A stretch of 64,000 nt of DNA from Elioraea sp. (GTDB lineage Bacteria; Pseudomonadota; Alphaproteobacteria; Acetobacterales; Acetobacteraceae): positions 1 to 64,000 of the forward strand of contig NZ_JALHPR010000001.1 in the NCBI RefSeq assembly GCF_022842375.1, given 5' to 3'. The notes under the pieces were generated by a model. It saw only the letters and a program-made list of their open reading frames with translations, did not search any database and had not been told where the DNA came from. Shown in pieces: positions 8,702 through 17,057 of this stretch; positions within the stretch are counted from its first letter, which is position 1; every line of letters begins with the position of its first letter. The translations under genes and the position numbers were made by a program.

Positions 8702-11071
8702 TCACCGCGTCGCCGAAGCGATCGCGGCCCAGACGCGCGAGGGGCTCGCCGGCATGTCCATGTGCGTGATGCCGTAGCCGGCGAGCGCATCGACCACCGC
8801 GTTCATCACCGCCGCCGGCGAGCCGATCGTTCCGACCTCGCCACAGCCCTTCACGCCCATCGGCGTGTCGGTCGAAGGCGTCGAGTGCGTGCTGACCGCA
8901 TAGGCCGGGATGTCGTCGGCCCGCGGCATCGCATAGTCCTGGAACGAGCCCGACAGGAGCTGGCCCGTCGCCTTGTCGTACACGCAATGCTCGAGCAGCG
9001 CCTGGCCCACGCCCTGGGTAATGCCGCCATGCAGTTGGCCCGCGACGATCATGGGGTTGATCACCGTGCCGACGTCGTCGACCGCCGTGTAGCCGATGAG
9101 CGTCACCTTGCCTGTGTCGGGGTCGACCTCGACCTCGCAGACATGCGCGCCGGAGGGGAAGGAGAAGTTCACCGGATCGTGGAAGGCCTGTTCCTCGAGG
9201 CCGGGGTCCAGCGTCTCGAGCGGATAGTCGTGCGGCACGTAGGCCGCGAGCGCAATCTCGGCGAAGCTTTTTGCCTTGTCGGTCCCGGTGACGCGGAAGG
9301 TGCCGCCGGCGAACTCCACGTCATCGACCGCCGCCTCCAGCAGGTGCGCGGCGATCTTCTTGCCCTTCGCGACCACGCGGTCGGACGCCTTGGCGAGTGC
9401 CGCGCCGCCGACGACGAGCGAGCGCGAGCCATAGGTGCCCATGCCGAACTGCACGCGGTCGGTGTCGCCGAAGACGATGTCGATGTCCTCGAACTTCACG
9501 CCGAGCTTCTCCGCGATGATCTGCGCGAACGTCGTCTCGTGCCCCTGGCCGTGGCTGTGCGTGCCGATCAGCACCGTCACCTGGCCCGTCGGATGCACGC
9601 GCACCGTCGCGCTCTCGTAGAGCCCGCCGCGCGCGCCGAGCGAGCCCGCGATGCGTGAGGGGGCGAGGCCGCATGCCTCGATGTAGGTGGAGAGCCCGAT
9701 CCCGCGCAGCTTGCCCTTCGCCGCCGCTGCCGCCTTGCGGGCGGGGAAGCCAGCATGGTCGGCGGCGGCGAGCGCACGCTCCATGCAGCCGAGCGGATCG
9801 CCGCTGTCGTAGCGCATCATCACCGGCGTCTGGTACGGGAACGCCTCCTTCGGGATCATGTTCTTCCGGCGGATTTCGATCTTGTCGAGGCCCATCTCCT
9901 GCGCGGCGATCTCGACCAGGCGCTCGACCACGAAGGTCGCTTCCGGACGCCCCGCACCGCGATAGGCATCGACCGGCACGGTGTTGGTGAACACCACCTT
10001 CACCGCGCAGTAGACCGCGGGCGTGGTGTAGACGCCGGCCAGCAGCGGGCCATAGAGGTTGGTCGGGATGTTCGGGCCGAAGGTGGAGATGTAGCCGCCG
10101 AGATTGCCGATCGTCTCGACCTTCATGCCGAGGAAGGTGCCGTCGGAGGCGAGCGCAAGCGCTGCCTCCGTCACATGGTCGCGGCCATGCGCATCGGAAA
10201 TGAACCCCTCCGACCGCTCGCACACCCATTTCACCGCCCGACCGAGCCTGCGCGCGGCGAAGGTGACGACGGCCTCCTCGGCGTAGTGGAATTGCTTCAC
10301 CCCGAACCCACCGCCGACATCGGGTGCGACGACGCGGAGGTTCTGCTGTGGGATGTTCAGCACGAACAGGCCCATGAGAAGGCGCACGACATGCGGGAAC
10401 TGGCTCGTGGTCCAGAGCGTGGTCTTCTCCGTCGCCGGATCGTGCTCGGCGATCGCCGCCCGCGGTTCCATCGGGTTGCCGATGAGGCGGTTGTTCACGA
10501 GCTTGATGCGCGCGACATGCGCGGCCTTCGCGAAGGCTGCCTCCGTCATCGCCCTGTCGCCGATCTCCCAGTCGCTGCAGAGGTTGTTCGGTACGGCATC
10601 AAACAGAAGCGACGCGCCGGGGGCGATCGCGCCCTCGAGGTCGATTACGGCGGGAAGTACATCGTAGGTGACTGCGATCGCCTCTGCCGCGTCACGCGCC
10701 GCGGCCGCTGTCTCGGCGACGACGAAGGCAACCGCATCGCCGACATACCGCACCTTGCCCTGGGCAAGTGCGGGGTGCGGCGGCTCCTTCATCGGCGTTC
10801 CGTCAGGCCCCTTGATGCCCCAGCCGCAGGGGAGGCCGCCGACTCCGGCGGCGGCAAGGTCGGCGCCGGTGAGAATGAGTGCCACGCCCCGCATGGCGGC
10901 GGCCTGGGTGGTGTCGATCGCGGTGATCGTGGCATGGGCATGGGGGGAGCGGACGAAGACACCCCAGGCCATGGCGGGGCGAACCATGTCCGACACGTAG
11001 TTGCCGCGCCCGCGCACGAAACGCTGGTCTTCCTTCCGCCGAACCGATGCGCCGATGCCCTTGTCGCTCAT
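8702..11071 (-). CDS. Xanthine dehydrogenase/CoxL-family molybdopterin-binding subunit (orphan)
   Basis: This 789-residue large subunit belongs to the molybdenum hydroxylase family. It starts [25 protein letters not shown], the usual CoxL N-terminus. Landmarks are GGGFGVKQ near 253, the active-site loop AYRGAGRPE at 369-377 and [11 protein letters not shown]. The catalytic glutamate is about residue 745 in [14 protein letters not shown]. The AYRGAGRP loop marks a form II CoxL or xanthine-dehydrogenase-like enzyme; true aerobic CO dehydrogenase has AYRCSFR. The start at 11071 has GGAGGAG upstream. Neither the FAD subunit nor the 2Fe-2S subunit lies nearby, so partners must be elsewhere. The sigma-54 promoter and setting suggest hydroxylation of an N-heterocycle such as a purine or hydantoin, an inference only. 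Confidence 0.88.
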   Translation of the reverse strand: MSDKGIGASVRRKEDQRFVRGRGNYVSDMVRPAMAWGVFVRSPHAHATITAIDTTQAAAMRGVALILTGADLAAAGVGGLPCGWGIKGPDGTPMKEPPHPALAQGKVRYVGDAVAFVVAETAAAARDAAEAIAVTYDVLPAVIDLEGAIAPGASLLFDAVPNNLCSDWEIGDRAMTEAAFAKAAHVARIKLVNNRLIGNPMEPRAAIAEHDPATEKTTLWTTSQFPHVVRLLMGLFVLNIPQQNLRVVAPDVGGGFGVKQFHYAEEAVVTFAARRLGRAVKWVCERSEGFISDAHGRDHVTEAALALASDGTFLGMKVETIGNLGGYISTFGPNIPTNLYGPLLAGVYTTPAVYCAVKVVFTNTVPVDAYRGAGRPEATFVVERLVEIAAQEMGLDKIEIRRKNMIPKEAFPYQTPVMMRYDSGDPLGCMERALAAADHAGFPARKAAAAAKGKLRGIGLSTYIEACGLAPSRIAGSLGARGGLYESATVRVHPTGQVTVLIGTHSHGQGHETTFAQIIAEKLGVKFEDIDIVFGDTDRVQFGMGTYGSRSLVVGGAALAKASDRVVAKGKKIAAHLLEAAVDDVEFAGGTFRVTGTDKAKSFAEIALAAYVPHDYPLETLDPGLEEQAFHDPVNFSFPSGAHVCEVEVDPDTGKVTLIGYTAVDDVGTVINPMIVAGQLHGGITQGVGQALLEHCVYDKATGQLLSGSFQDYAMPRADDIPAYAVSTHSTPSTDTPMGVKGCGEVGTIGSPAAVMNAVVDALAGYGITHMDMPASPSRVWAAIASATR

Positions 11072-11105
11072 CTGCCCTGCTCCTCCGTTGATTTGCGGAT
11101 TCCGC

Positions 11106-11121
11106 CGCAAGAACGATGCCA
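11106..11121 (-). promoter_or_regulatory. Sigma-54 promoter of the CoxL-like gene
   Basis: Minus strand TGGCATC, four bases, TTGCG, with GG at 11120-11119 and GC at 11108-11107, exactly GG-N10-GC. The expected transcription start is near 11096, 25 bp before the ATG and just ahead of the GGAGGAG site. Confidence 0.7.
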
Positions 11122-11151
11122 TGCGGGGGGCGGGGGCTGGTGCAGAGTGCG

Positions 11152-11178
11152 GCACAGCATTGCACAGCACACGGGCAG
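11152..11178. promoter_or_regulatory. Direct GCACAGC repeats and shared 19-bp upstream element
   Basis: GCACAGC occurs twice, 10 bp apart (11152-11158 and 11162-11168). The second copy begins a 19-bp sequence, TTGCACAGCACACGGGCAG (11160-11178), that recurs with 17 matches at 39304-39322. It lies between two divergent sigma-54 promoters, where an enhancer-binding protein site is expected. Confidence 0.5.
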
Positions 11179-11248
11179 TTCCGGCCTGGTCTGCTGGAAT
11201 CTTGGGCGTGCGCACCGAGACGCCAGCGCCTTGCCGGGCATCGATCCC

Positions 11249-11264
11249 TGGCATGTCCGTTGCA
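11249..11264 (+). promoter_or_regulatory. Sigma-54 promoter of the liv-type importer
   Basis: TGGCATG (11249-11255), four bases, TTGCA (11260-11264), with GG 11250-11251 and GC 11262-11263. The expected start near 11274 leaves a 56-nt leader before the binding-protein gene at 11330. Confidence 0.72.
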
Positions 11265-11329
11265 CGTGCTGGAAACCTGGACGAACCAGGGCCGGCTGTG
11301 CCGCGCCGAGAACGGGGAGAGTTGGGGCA

Positions 11330-12550
11330 ATGGCCACCGATCGTTTCAGCGGCAGCGGGCGTCGCCTGCTGCTTGGTCTCGTGTCAGCGGCAGCGATCGG
11401 CACTGCTGCCCTTCCTGCTGCGGCGCAGCGTGCGCAACCCTGCATCGGCGCATCGTGGGAACTGACGGGCCCGCTCGCCCATACCGGCATGACGATCCGA
11501 ATCGCCGTCGAAACGGCGCTCGACGAGATCAACGCTGCCGGTGGCGTGCTCGGCCAGCCGCTGCGCCTGATCGCCTATGACGACGTTGGCGAGCCTGCGC
11601 GCGCCGTCGACAATGCCCGCCGCATCGGCGAGCGCGACAACTGCATCGTCATGATGGGCGGGTTCCGCACGCCGAACGCGATCGCGCTGCGCGATCCTCT
11701 CGCCGAGATGGAACTGCCCTGGATGGGCGTGATCTCCGCCGGCACCGGCGTGATCGAGCACCCGAACAACGCCAACAAGTGGATGTTTCGCGTCTCGATG
11801 AAGGATCGGTGGGTTGCGCCGTTCCTCGTCGAGGCGGCCAAGGCGCGGTCGCGCTCGGGCAAGATCGCGCTGGTCTTCGAGGGCACGGCCTGGGGCCAGG
11901 GCGCGGTGCCGGATGTCGAGCGGGCGATGGCCGCCGCCAACACCCCGCTCGCCGGCAAGGAGACGTTCAACATCGCCGACCAGGACATGTCGGCCCAGAT
12001 GATCCGCCTGCGTGATGCCGGCGTCGACACCATCATCTTCTACGGCGTCGACCGCGAGGCGACGAACATGCTCCGCTCGATGGATCGCCTTGGCTACAAG
12101 CCGACCATCATCTCCGCCTGGGGCATCGGCGTGCAGTTCGCGCGCACGGCCGGCCCGCTCGCCGAGGGCGTTCTCGTCGCCGGCACGTATACGTGGATGG
12201 GGGACCTGCCGCCGCGCGCCGCTGGCGTGCTGCAGCGCATCCAGGCGAAGTTCCCGCAGATTGCGTCCGCCGCCGACATTCCGCTGCCTTCGGGCACGGC
12301 GAACGCCTATGACGCGACTTACATCATCGCCGAGGCGATCAAGCTCGCCGGTCGTTTCGACCGCGATGCGTTCCGCCAGGCGCTGTTCCGGGTGAACTAC
12401 GAGGGTATCGTCGCCAACTATGCGCCGGCCTTCGAGCCGCGGCAGGAGCGTCATGACGCAATCCTGCCCGCCTCCTACAAGCTGTTCGCGTTCCATAACG
12501 GCGCGATGCTGCCTGTCGAGCAGACGCCGTTCCGCCAGGCCGCGCGCTGA
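11330..12550 (+). CDS. Branched-chain-type ABC transporter substrate-binding protein
   Basis: This 406-residue periplasmic binding protein of the LivJ/Leu-Ile-Val-binding family starts at 11330 after GGGGAGAG. The signal peptide cleaves near ALPAAAQ. Mature landmarks are [29 protein letters not shown], a ligand-lobe segment [28 protein letters not shown] and the C-terminal [14 protein letters not shown]. It is followed by a hairpin and the permease genes. Family members carry amino acids, amides, urea or aromatic acids; the neighbouring ureide enzymes and the sigma-54 promoter favour a nitrogen compound, but the ligand cannot be read from sequence. Confidence 0.92.
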   Translation: MATDRFSGSGRRLLLGLVSAAAIGTAALPAAAQRAQPCIGASWELTGPLAHTGMTIRIAVETALDEINAAGGVLGQPLRLIAYDDVGEPARAVDNARRIGERDNCIVMMGGFRTPNAIALRDPLAEMELPWMGVISAGTGVIEHPNNANKWMFRVSMKDRWVAPFLVEAAKARSRSGKIALVFEGTAWGQGAVPDVERAMAAANTPLAGKETFNIADQDMSAQMIRLRDAGVDTIIFYGVDREATNMLRSMDRLGYKPTIISAWGIGVQFARTAGPLAEGVLVAGTYTWMGDLPPRAAGVLQRIQAKFPQIASAADIPLPSGTANAYDATYIIAEAIKLAGRFDRDAFRQALFRVNYEGIVANYAPAFEPRQERHDAILPASYKLFAFHNGAMLPVEQTPFRQAAR

Positions 12551-12568
12551 TACCGGTATGACGACACC

Positions 12569-12596
12569 GGGGCGGGGGTGACGACACCCCCGCCCC
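12569..12596 (+). other. Intercistronic hairpin between binding protein and permease
   Basis: GGGGCGGGGGTG (12569-12580) and CACCCCCGCCCC (12585-12596) form a perfect 12-bp stem with loop ACGA. No T-run follows. Its position 18 bp after the binding-protein stop suits a 3'-end barrier that leaves more binding-protein mRNA than permease mRNA. Confidence 0.8.
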
Positions 12597-12617
12597 AGAT
12601 GCGTCAAGGAATATGTT

Positions 12618-13493
12618 GTGGAAGCAATCGTCCAGTACCTGCTGACCGGGCTCTCCGCCGGCAGCGTCTATGGCCTCATCGCGCTCGGGTTCTACGTGAT
12701 GTGGAGCGCGGCGAAGGCCGTGAACTTCACATACGGCGACGTGTTCATGCTCGGCGGCGTCGGCACCGTGGTGCTCATGGAGCTCGGGCTGCCGCTGCCG
12801 GTTGCGGCGGCGACGGCGATTGCCGGCGCCGCAGTGGTGGGTGCGATCGTCGAGCGCGTGTTCGTCCGCCCCTTCAACCGCGAGGCCAACTCGATCGGCT
12901 GGATGCTGACGACGATCGCCGTTGGCATCATGATCGAATCATCGACCACCGCGACCTACGGCCCGCTCGGCAGGCCGCTGCCGACCCCGTTGGTCGAGCA
13001 CCCGATCCGTATCGGTGGGTCCGGCATCTACCCGCAGGAATTGCTGCTGCCCGTTGCCGCGATCGCGGCAACCTTCGCACTCGAATTCTTCTACAAGCGC
13101 ACCGTGCTTGGCCGCGCGATGCGGGCCGTGTCGTTCAACCGTGTCGCCGCCGGCCTCGTTGGCATCGACGCTGACCGCATCACGCTGCTGGCCTTCGCCA
13201 TCGCCGGCGGGCTCGGCGCCTTTGCAGGCTTCCTCGTGGCACCCGTTGTGCAGGCCTCGGCCAGCATGGGCGTGATCGTCGGCCTCAAGGGGTTCATGGT
13301 GGCGATCATCGCCGGCATCGCGAATGCGCGCGGCGTCGTCATCGTCGGCATCCTCTATGGCGTGGCCGAGAAGCTTATCGAAGGCTTCCTCTCCACGGCG
13401 GCGCGCGATGCCATCGGCTTCACGCTCATGATCCTGCTGCTGCTGCTGTTTCCCCAGGGCCTGTTCGGCCGCGCCGAAGTGAGGAAGGTCTGA
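12618..13493 (+). CDS. Branched-chain-type ABC transporter permease (LivH family)
   Basis: This 291-residue inner-membrane permease has about eight hydrophobic segments. Typical LivH features are LLTGLSAGSVYGLIALGF, NFTYGDVFMLGGV and the cytoplasmic coupling segment GRAMRAVSFNRVAAGLVGID. The GTG at 12618 is preceded by AAGGA at the right distance; a TTG three bases earlier is a weaker choice. It overlaps the next gene by one base at TGATG. It forms the translocation pore with the LivM half of the following protein. Confidence 0.92.
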   Translation: MEAIVQYLLTGLSAGSVYGLIALGFYVMWSAAKAVNFTYGDVFMLGGVGTVVLMELGLPLPVAAATAIAGAAVVGAIVERVFVRPFNREANSIGWMLTTIAVGIMIESSTTATYGPLGRPLPTPLVEHPIRIGGSGIYPQELLLPVAAIAATFALEFFYKRTVLGRAMRAVSFNRVAAGLVGIDADRITLLAFAIAGGLGAFAGFLVAPVVQASASMGVIVGLKGFMVAIIAGIANARGVVIVGILYGVAEKLIEGFLSTAARDAIGFTLMILLLLLFPQGLFGRAEVRKV

Positions 13494-15334
13494 TGCGCGG
13501 ACGCGCCGGCCTCGTCCTGCTGCTCCTGCTCGCCGCAGCACTTGCCGTGTTCCCCTGGGTCGGCGATGTCATCGGCGAGCGTTTCCCGACGAGCTACGAG
13601 CTTCGTCTCGTCATGCGCGCCATGATCCTCGCGATCGTGGCGATCGGCCTCAACATCCTCGTCGGCTATGCAGGCCTCGTCTCGCTGGGCCAGGCGGCCC
13701 TCTACGGGCTCGGCGCGCATGTCGCCGCGCTGCTCGCGCTGCGTGCCGGTTTCCCCTTCATGGCGGCACTCGCCTTCTCGGTGCTGATCCCGGCAGCCGT
13801 CGGCGCGATGCTCGCCTTCCCGACGGTGCGGGTGCGCGGCGTCTATCTCGCCGTCATCACCATCGCCTTCGGGCTCGTGTTCGTGAACATCCTGCGCGAA
13901 TGGGTGGGCTTCACCGGCGGCGCCTCTGGCCTCGTCGGCATCCCGCGCCCGACCATCCTCGGCGAGCGGCTGGGCGCAACGCGCGCGCTCAACTTCAACT
14001 ACTACTACCTGATCCTGCTGTTCCTCCTCGCCGCCGTCGGCGTGCAGGCAGCGCTCGTGCGCTCGCGCTATGGGCGGGCGATGCGCGCGGCGGCGCAGAG
14101 CGAGAACGCGGCCCGCGCGCTCGGCATCAACGTCGTTGCCATCCGCACGCTGGCCTTCTCCATCTCCGCGGGTTTTGCAGGGCTTGGCGGCGCGCTGTTC
14201 ACCAACCTGGCACTCTTCGTGAACTACGAGACCTTCACCTTCACAACCTCGATCGAACTCCTGCTGATGGTGATCCTGGGCGGCAGCGGAACCCTGGCCG
14301 GCCCCGTTGTCGGCACAGCGGTGCTCTTCTCGGCCACGCAGTTCCTCCAGGGGCTCGGGCAATGGCAGACCTTCGGCTACGGCGTGCTGCTCGCACTCGT
14401 GCTGTTCGTGCTGCCGCGCGGCATCGTCGGCTCGCTGCAGCGCCTGATGCACCGGAGCGTTGCGGCCGAAACGTCACGCGAGACGGGGCACTGGCCGAAC
14501 TGGGTCGAGGGACTCGGGCCCGTCACCGCACGGCATGACGATGCAGGTCAGTCGACGCTGCTGGCCCGCGACGTGACGCTGCGCTTCGGCGGGCTGACCG
14601 CTGTCAACGCCGTGAACATGGACGTGCGCGCTGGCACGGTGCACGCGCTGATCGGCCCCAACGGGGCGGGCAAGTCGAGTATGCTCAACGTCGTCTCCGG
14701 CTTCTATCGCGCGACGTCGGGCGAGGTGAGCGTGTTCGGCGAGAATGTCGGCGGGCTCCCACCCTACGTGCTCGCACGCCGTGGCATTGCGCGCACCTTC
14801 CAGAATACCGAGCTGTTCGGGCAGATGACGGTGCTCGAGAACGTACTCGTCGGCCAGCACCCGCATTTCCGCGCGACCTTCGCCGAGACCGTGCTGCGCC
14901 TGCCGCGCTTCCGCCGCGAGGAGCGCGCGGCGCTGGCCGAGGCGCGTCGGCTGCTCGACTTCGTCGGCCTCTCGGGTTTCGCGGGAGAGGAGGCGCGGAA
15001 CCTGCCCTTCGGCCACCAGCGCCGCCTCGAGATCGCCCGCGCGCTCGCCCTGCGGCCGAAGCTTCTCCTGCTCGACGAGCCGGCCGCCGGCCTGACGCAC
15101 GGCGAGATCGAGGATCTCGTGGCACTCATCCGTGGCCTCGCCGACCGCGGTATGACCGTCGTCCTTGTCGAGCACCATGTGGACATGATCATGGCTGTTT
15201 CCGACCGCGTGACCGTTCTCGACTATGGCGAGGTGATCGCAGATGGCCCTCCCTCGGCGATCCAATCCAACCCAAAGGTGATCGAGGCCTATTTCGGCAA
15301 CGCGAAGCTGCCTGGCGTTGCGGTGCCGGCATGA
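13493..15334 (+). CDS. Fused LivM permease and LivG ATPase
   Basis: This 613-residue protein joins two subunits that are usually separate. Residues 1 to about 325 are a LivM permease (LNILVGYAGLVSLGQAALYGLG, ending at LPRGIVGSLQRL). After a linker of roughly 40 residues, an ATP-binding cassette begins near residue 358 (LLARDVTLRFGGLTAVN). It has Walker A GPNGAGKSS, the Q-loop in RTFQNTELFGQM, signature LPFGHQRRLEIARAL, Walker B LLLLDEP and the switch His in LVEHHVDM. The signature is PFGHQ rather than LSGGQ, as is normal for LivG. The reading frame is continuous and the next gene, livF, overlaps it by 4 bp. Confidence 0.93.
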   Translation: MRGRAGLVLLLLLAAALAVFPWVGDVIGERFPTSYELRLVMRAMILAIVAIGLNILVGYAGLVSLGQAALYGLGAHVAALLALRAGFPFMAALAFSVLIPAAVGAMLAFPTVRVRGVYLAVITIAFGLVFVNILREWVGFTGGASGLVGIPRPTILGERLGATRALNFNYYYLILLFLLAAVGVQAALVRSRYGRAMRAAAQSENAARALGINVVAIRTLAFSISAGFAGLGGALFTNLALFVNYETFTFTTSIELLLMVILGGSGTLAGPVVGTAVLFSATQFLQGLGQWQTFGYGVLLALVLFVLPRGIVGSLQRLMHRSVAAETSRETGHWPNWVEGLGPVTARHDDAGQSTLLARDVTLRFGGLTAVNAVNMDVRAGTVHALIGPNGAGKSSMLNVVSGFYRATSGEVSVFGENVGGLPPYVLARRGIARTFQNTELFGQMTVLENVLVGQHPHFRATFAETVLRLPRFRREERAALAEARRLLDFVGLSGFAGEEARNLPFGHQRRLEIARALALRPKLLLLDEPAAGLTHGEIEDLVALIRGLADRGMTVVLVEHHVDMIMAVSDRVTVLDYGEVIADGPPSAIQSNPKVIEAYFGNAKLPGVAVPA

Positions 15335-16065
15335 GCGAGGCGATCCTCTCCCTCTCCGGCGTGCGCGTCGCCTATGGGCGGATCGAGGCCGTGCGTGGCG
15401 TCGATCTGACGGTCGGGCGCGGCGCCTTTGTTGGCGTGATCGGCTCGAACGGCGCAGGCAAGACATCGCTGATGCGCGCGATCAGCGGCGTGCTGCGGCC
15501 CGCGGGCGGCACGATCAGCTTCGACGGCGCCGACGTGACGGGCCAGAAGTCGCACCAGATGGTCGCGCGCGGCCTCGCCATGGTCCCCGAAGGCCGCATG
15601 GTGTTCGCCGACCAGAGCGTGCGCGACAACCTGGTACTCGGCGCCTACAGCCGCATCGGCAAGGACGATGCCGGCATCGCTGCCGACATCGACAAGGTGC
15701 TCGGCCTCTTCCCGCGCCTCTCCGAGCGGATCGACCAGCTCGCCGGCACGCTCTCGGGAGGCGAGCAGCAGATGCTCGCCATCGCGCGCGGCCTGGTCTC
15801 GCGCCCCAAGCTTCTGGTGATCGACGAGCTCTCGCTCGGCCTCGCGCCGAAGATCCTCGACCTGCTGTTCCCCGTGCTGACGGCTCTGAACAAGGAGGGT
15901 CTCTCCATCCTGCTCGTGGAGCAGATGGCGAGCTACGCGCTGGCGGTGACGGAGCGCACCTACGTGATGGAGAACGGCCGCGTCATCCTCGATGGCCCAT
16001 CCGCGCAGGTCGCCGCCGATCCGCGCGTGCTCGACGCCTATCTCGGCCGCCGCGGCGCCGCCTAG
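15331..16065 (+). CDS. Branched-chain-type ABC transporter ATP-binding protein (LivF family)
   Basis: This 244-residue ABC ATPase has Walker A GSNGAGKTS, Q-loop VPEGRMVFADQSV, signature LSGGEQQMLAIARGL, Walker B LLVIDE and LLVEQMASYALAV. It is the second nucleotide-binding subunit of the importer, acting on the cytoplasmic face. The start ATG overlaps the upstream fusion gene's stop (ATGA). The 3' end meets the convergent dioxygenase so closely that both TAG stops share one CTAG. Confidence 0.93.
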   Translation: MSEAILSLSGVRVAYGRIEAVRGVDLTVGRGAFVGVIGSNGAGKTSLMRAISGVLRPAGGTISFDGADVTGQKSHQMVARGLAMVPEGRMVFADQSVRDNLVLGAYSRIGKDDAGIAADIDKVLGLFPRLSERIDQLAGTLSGGEQQMLAIARGLVSRPKLLVIDELSLGLAPKILDLLFPVLTALNKEGLSILLVEQMASYALAVTERTYVMENGRVILDGPSAQVAADPRVLDAYLGRRGAA

Positions 16066-17057
16066 CCGGCCGGTGCCACCTGCGTGCGGGTGAACTGCGC
16101 GCGGAGGTGCTCGCCCGACGTCGTCGGCGCATGGCGCGGCGCCTCGCCCGGCTTCACGGTGCCGGGCAGGGCAGCCACCGGCGCGTCATAGTTCGGGTTG
16201 TGGAAGAACACGAGCGAGAGGCGACGGCTGACCGCCGCCTGCTCGGCGGACGGGTTGACGACGCGGTGCAGCGTCGCGCGCCAGATCTCGTTGGTCCACT
16301 TCGCCATGAGCTCGCCGATGTTGATGATGAAGCAGTCGGGCACGATCGGCACGTCACGCCACTCGCCCTCGGCGTTCATCACCTGCAAGCCACCAGGCTT
16401 GTCCTCTGTGCGGAGGATGGTGAGCGAGCCATAGTCGCAATGCGCTCCGGCGCGAAGCTGCCCCGGCTTCGGCGGCACCAGCGGGGCAGGGTAGTTGCGC
16501 ACGCGCAAGCGGCTGATGTGATGGTCGATCTTGTCGGCGAAGAAGTCCTCCGGCAGGTCGAGCGCCAGCGCGAACATCGCCATCAGGTCTGCGGCCAGCG
16601 TTCCCATGCTGCGGAAATAGGCCTCGTAGAGCGGCCGCAGTGCCGCAGGTTCCGTGGGCCAGAGGTTCGGGTGGAAGTGCTTGCCGGCGCCTGGGCCGAA
16701 GAAATAGTCGCCGCTGCCCACGTCGACTGGCCCGACCATCAGACTCTCGTTCAGGTCACCCGGCACGTCGACGCCCTGGCTGCGGCCCACGCTTTCGGCT
16801 TCGAGCGGGATGTAGCCGCGCGCAATGTCCGGGGCTGGCCGCGCGACCTGGCGCTTGGCTTCGTCGGGCAGGTCGAAGAAAGCATTGGAGACGGCGCGCA
16901 CCTCGTCGACGAAGCGACGGTCGACGCCATGGCCGGTGATCACGAGAAAGCCGATTCCGTCGACCGCACGACCGACCTCCGCCGCAACGCTGCGCTTCGC
17001 GGCGGCATCGCCTGATCGGAACGGCGCGATGTCGATCACCGGAACGTCACGCAGCAT
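16062..17057 (-). CDS. 2-oxoglutarate/Fe(II)-dependent dioxygenase, isopenicillin-N-synthase family
   Basis: This 331-residue protein opens with VPVIDIAPF and the helical N-terminal DIOX_N region (GFLVITGHGVD). The jelly-roll iron site is His206 and Asp208 (AHCDYGSLT) with His264 (ATLHRVVNP). The 2-oxoglutarate-binding Arg follows in RRLSLVFF. Substrates of this family are hydroxylated or desaturated with O2 and 2-oxoglutarate. AAGGAG lies 9 bp before the ATG. It overlaps the hyuB gene above it by 11 bp, so it is the last gene of the minus-strand hyuA-hyuB unit and probably acts on a related nitrogen compound. That functional link is inference. Confidence 0.9.
   Translation of the reverse strand: MLRDVPVIDIAPFRSGDAAAKRSVAAEVGRAVDGIGFLVITGHGVDRRFVDEVRAVSNAFFDLPDEAKRQVARPAPDIARGYIPLEAESVGRSQGVDVPGDLNESLMVGPVDVGSGDYFFGPGAGKHFHPNLWPTEPAALRPLYEAYFRSMGTLAADLMAMFALALDLPEDFFADKIDHHISRLRVRNYPAPLVPPKPGQLRAGAHCDYGSLTILRTEDKPGGLQVMNAEGEWRDVPIVPDCFIINIGELMAKWTNEIWRATLHRVVNPSAEQAAVSRRLSLVFFHNPNYDAPVAALPGTVKPGEAPRHAPTTSGEHLRAQFTRTQVAPAG

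Noticed and set aside
8702-11071. Aerobic carbon monoxide dehydrogenase (coxL form I).
   Set aside because: The active-site loop is AYRGAGRP, not AYRCSFR, and coxM/coxS are absent.
9755-11329. A very long plus-strand reading frame opposite the CoxL-like gene, in frame with the binding protein at 11330.
   Set aside because: It is the antisense shadow of a GC-rich gene; its translation is Arg/Asp/His-rich without family motifs, while the minus strand encodes a complete CoxL-type protein. Only the part from 11330 has a signal peptide and RBS.
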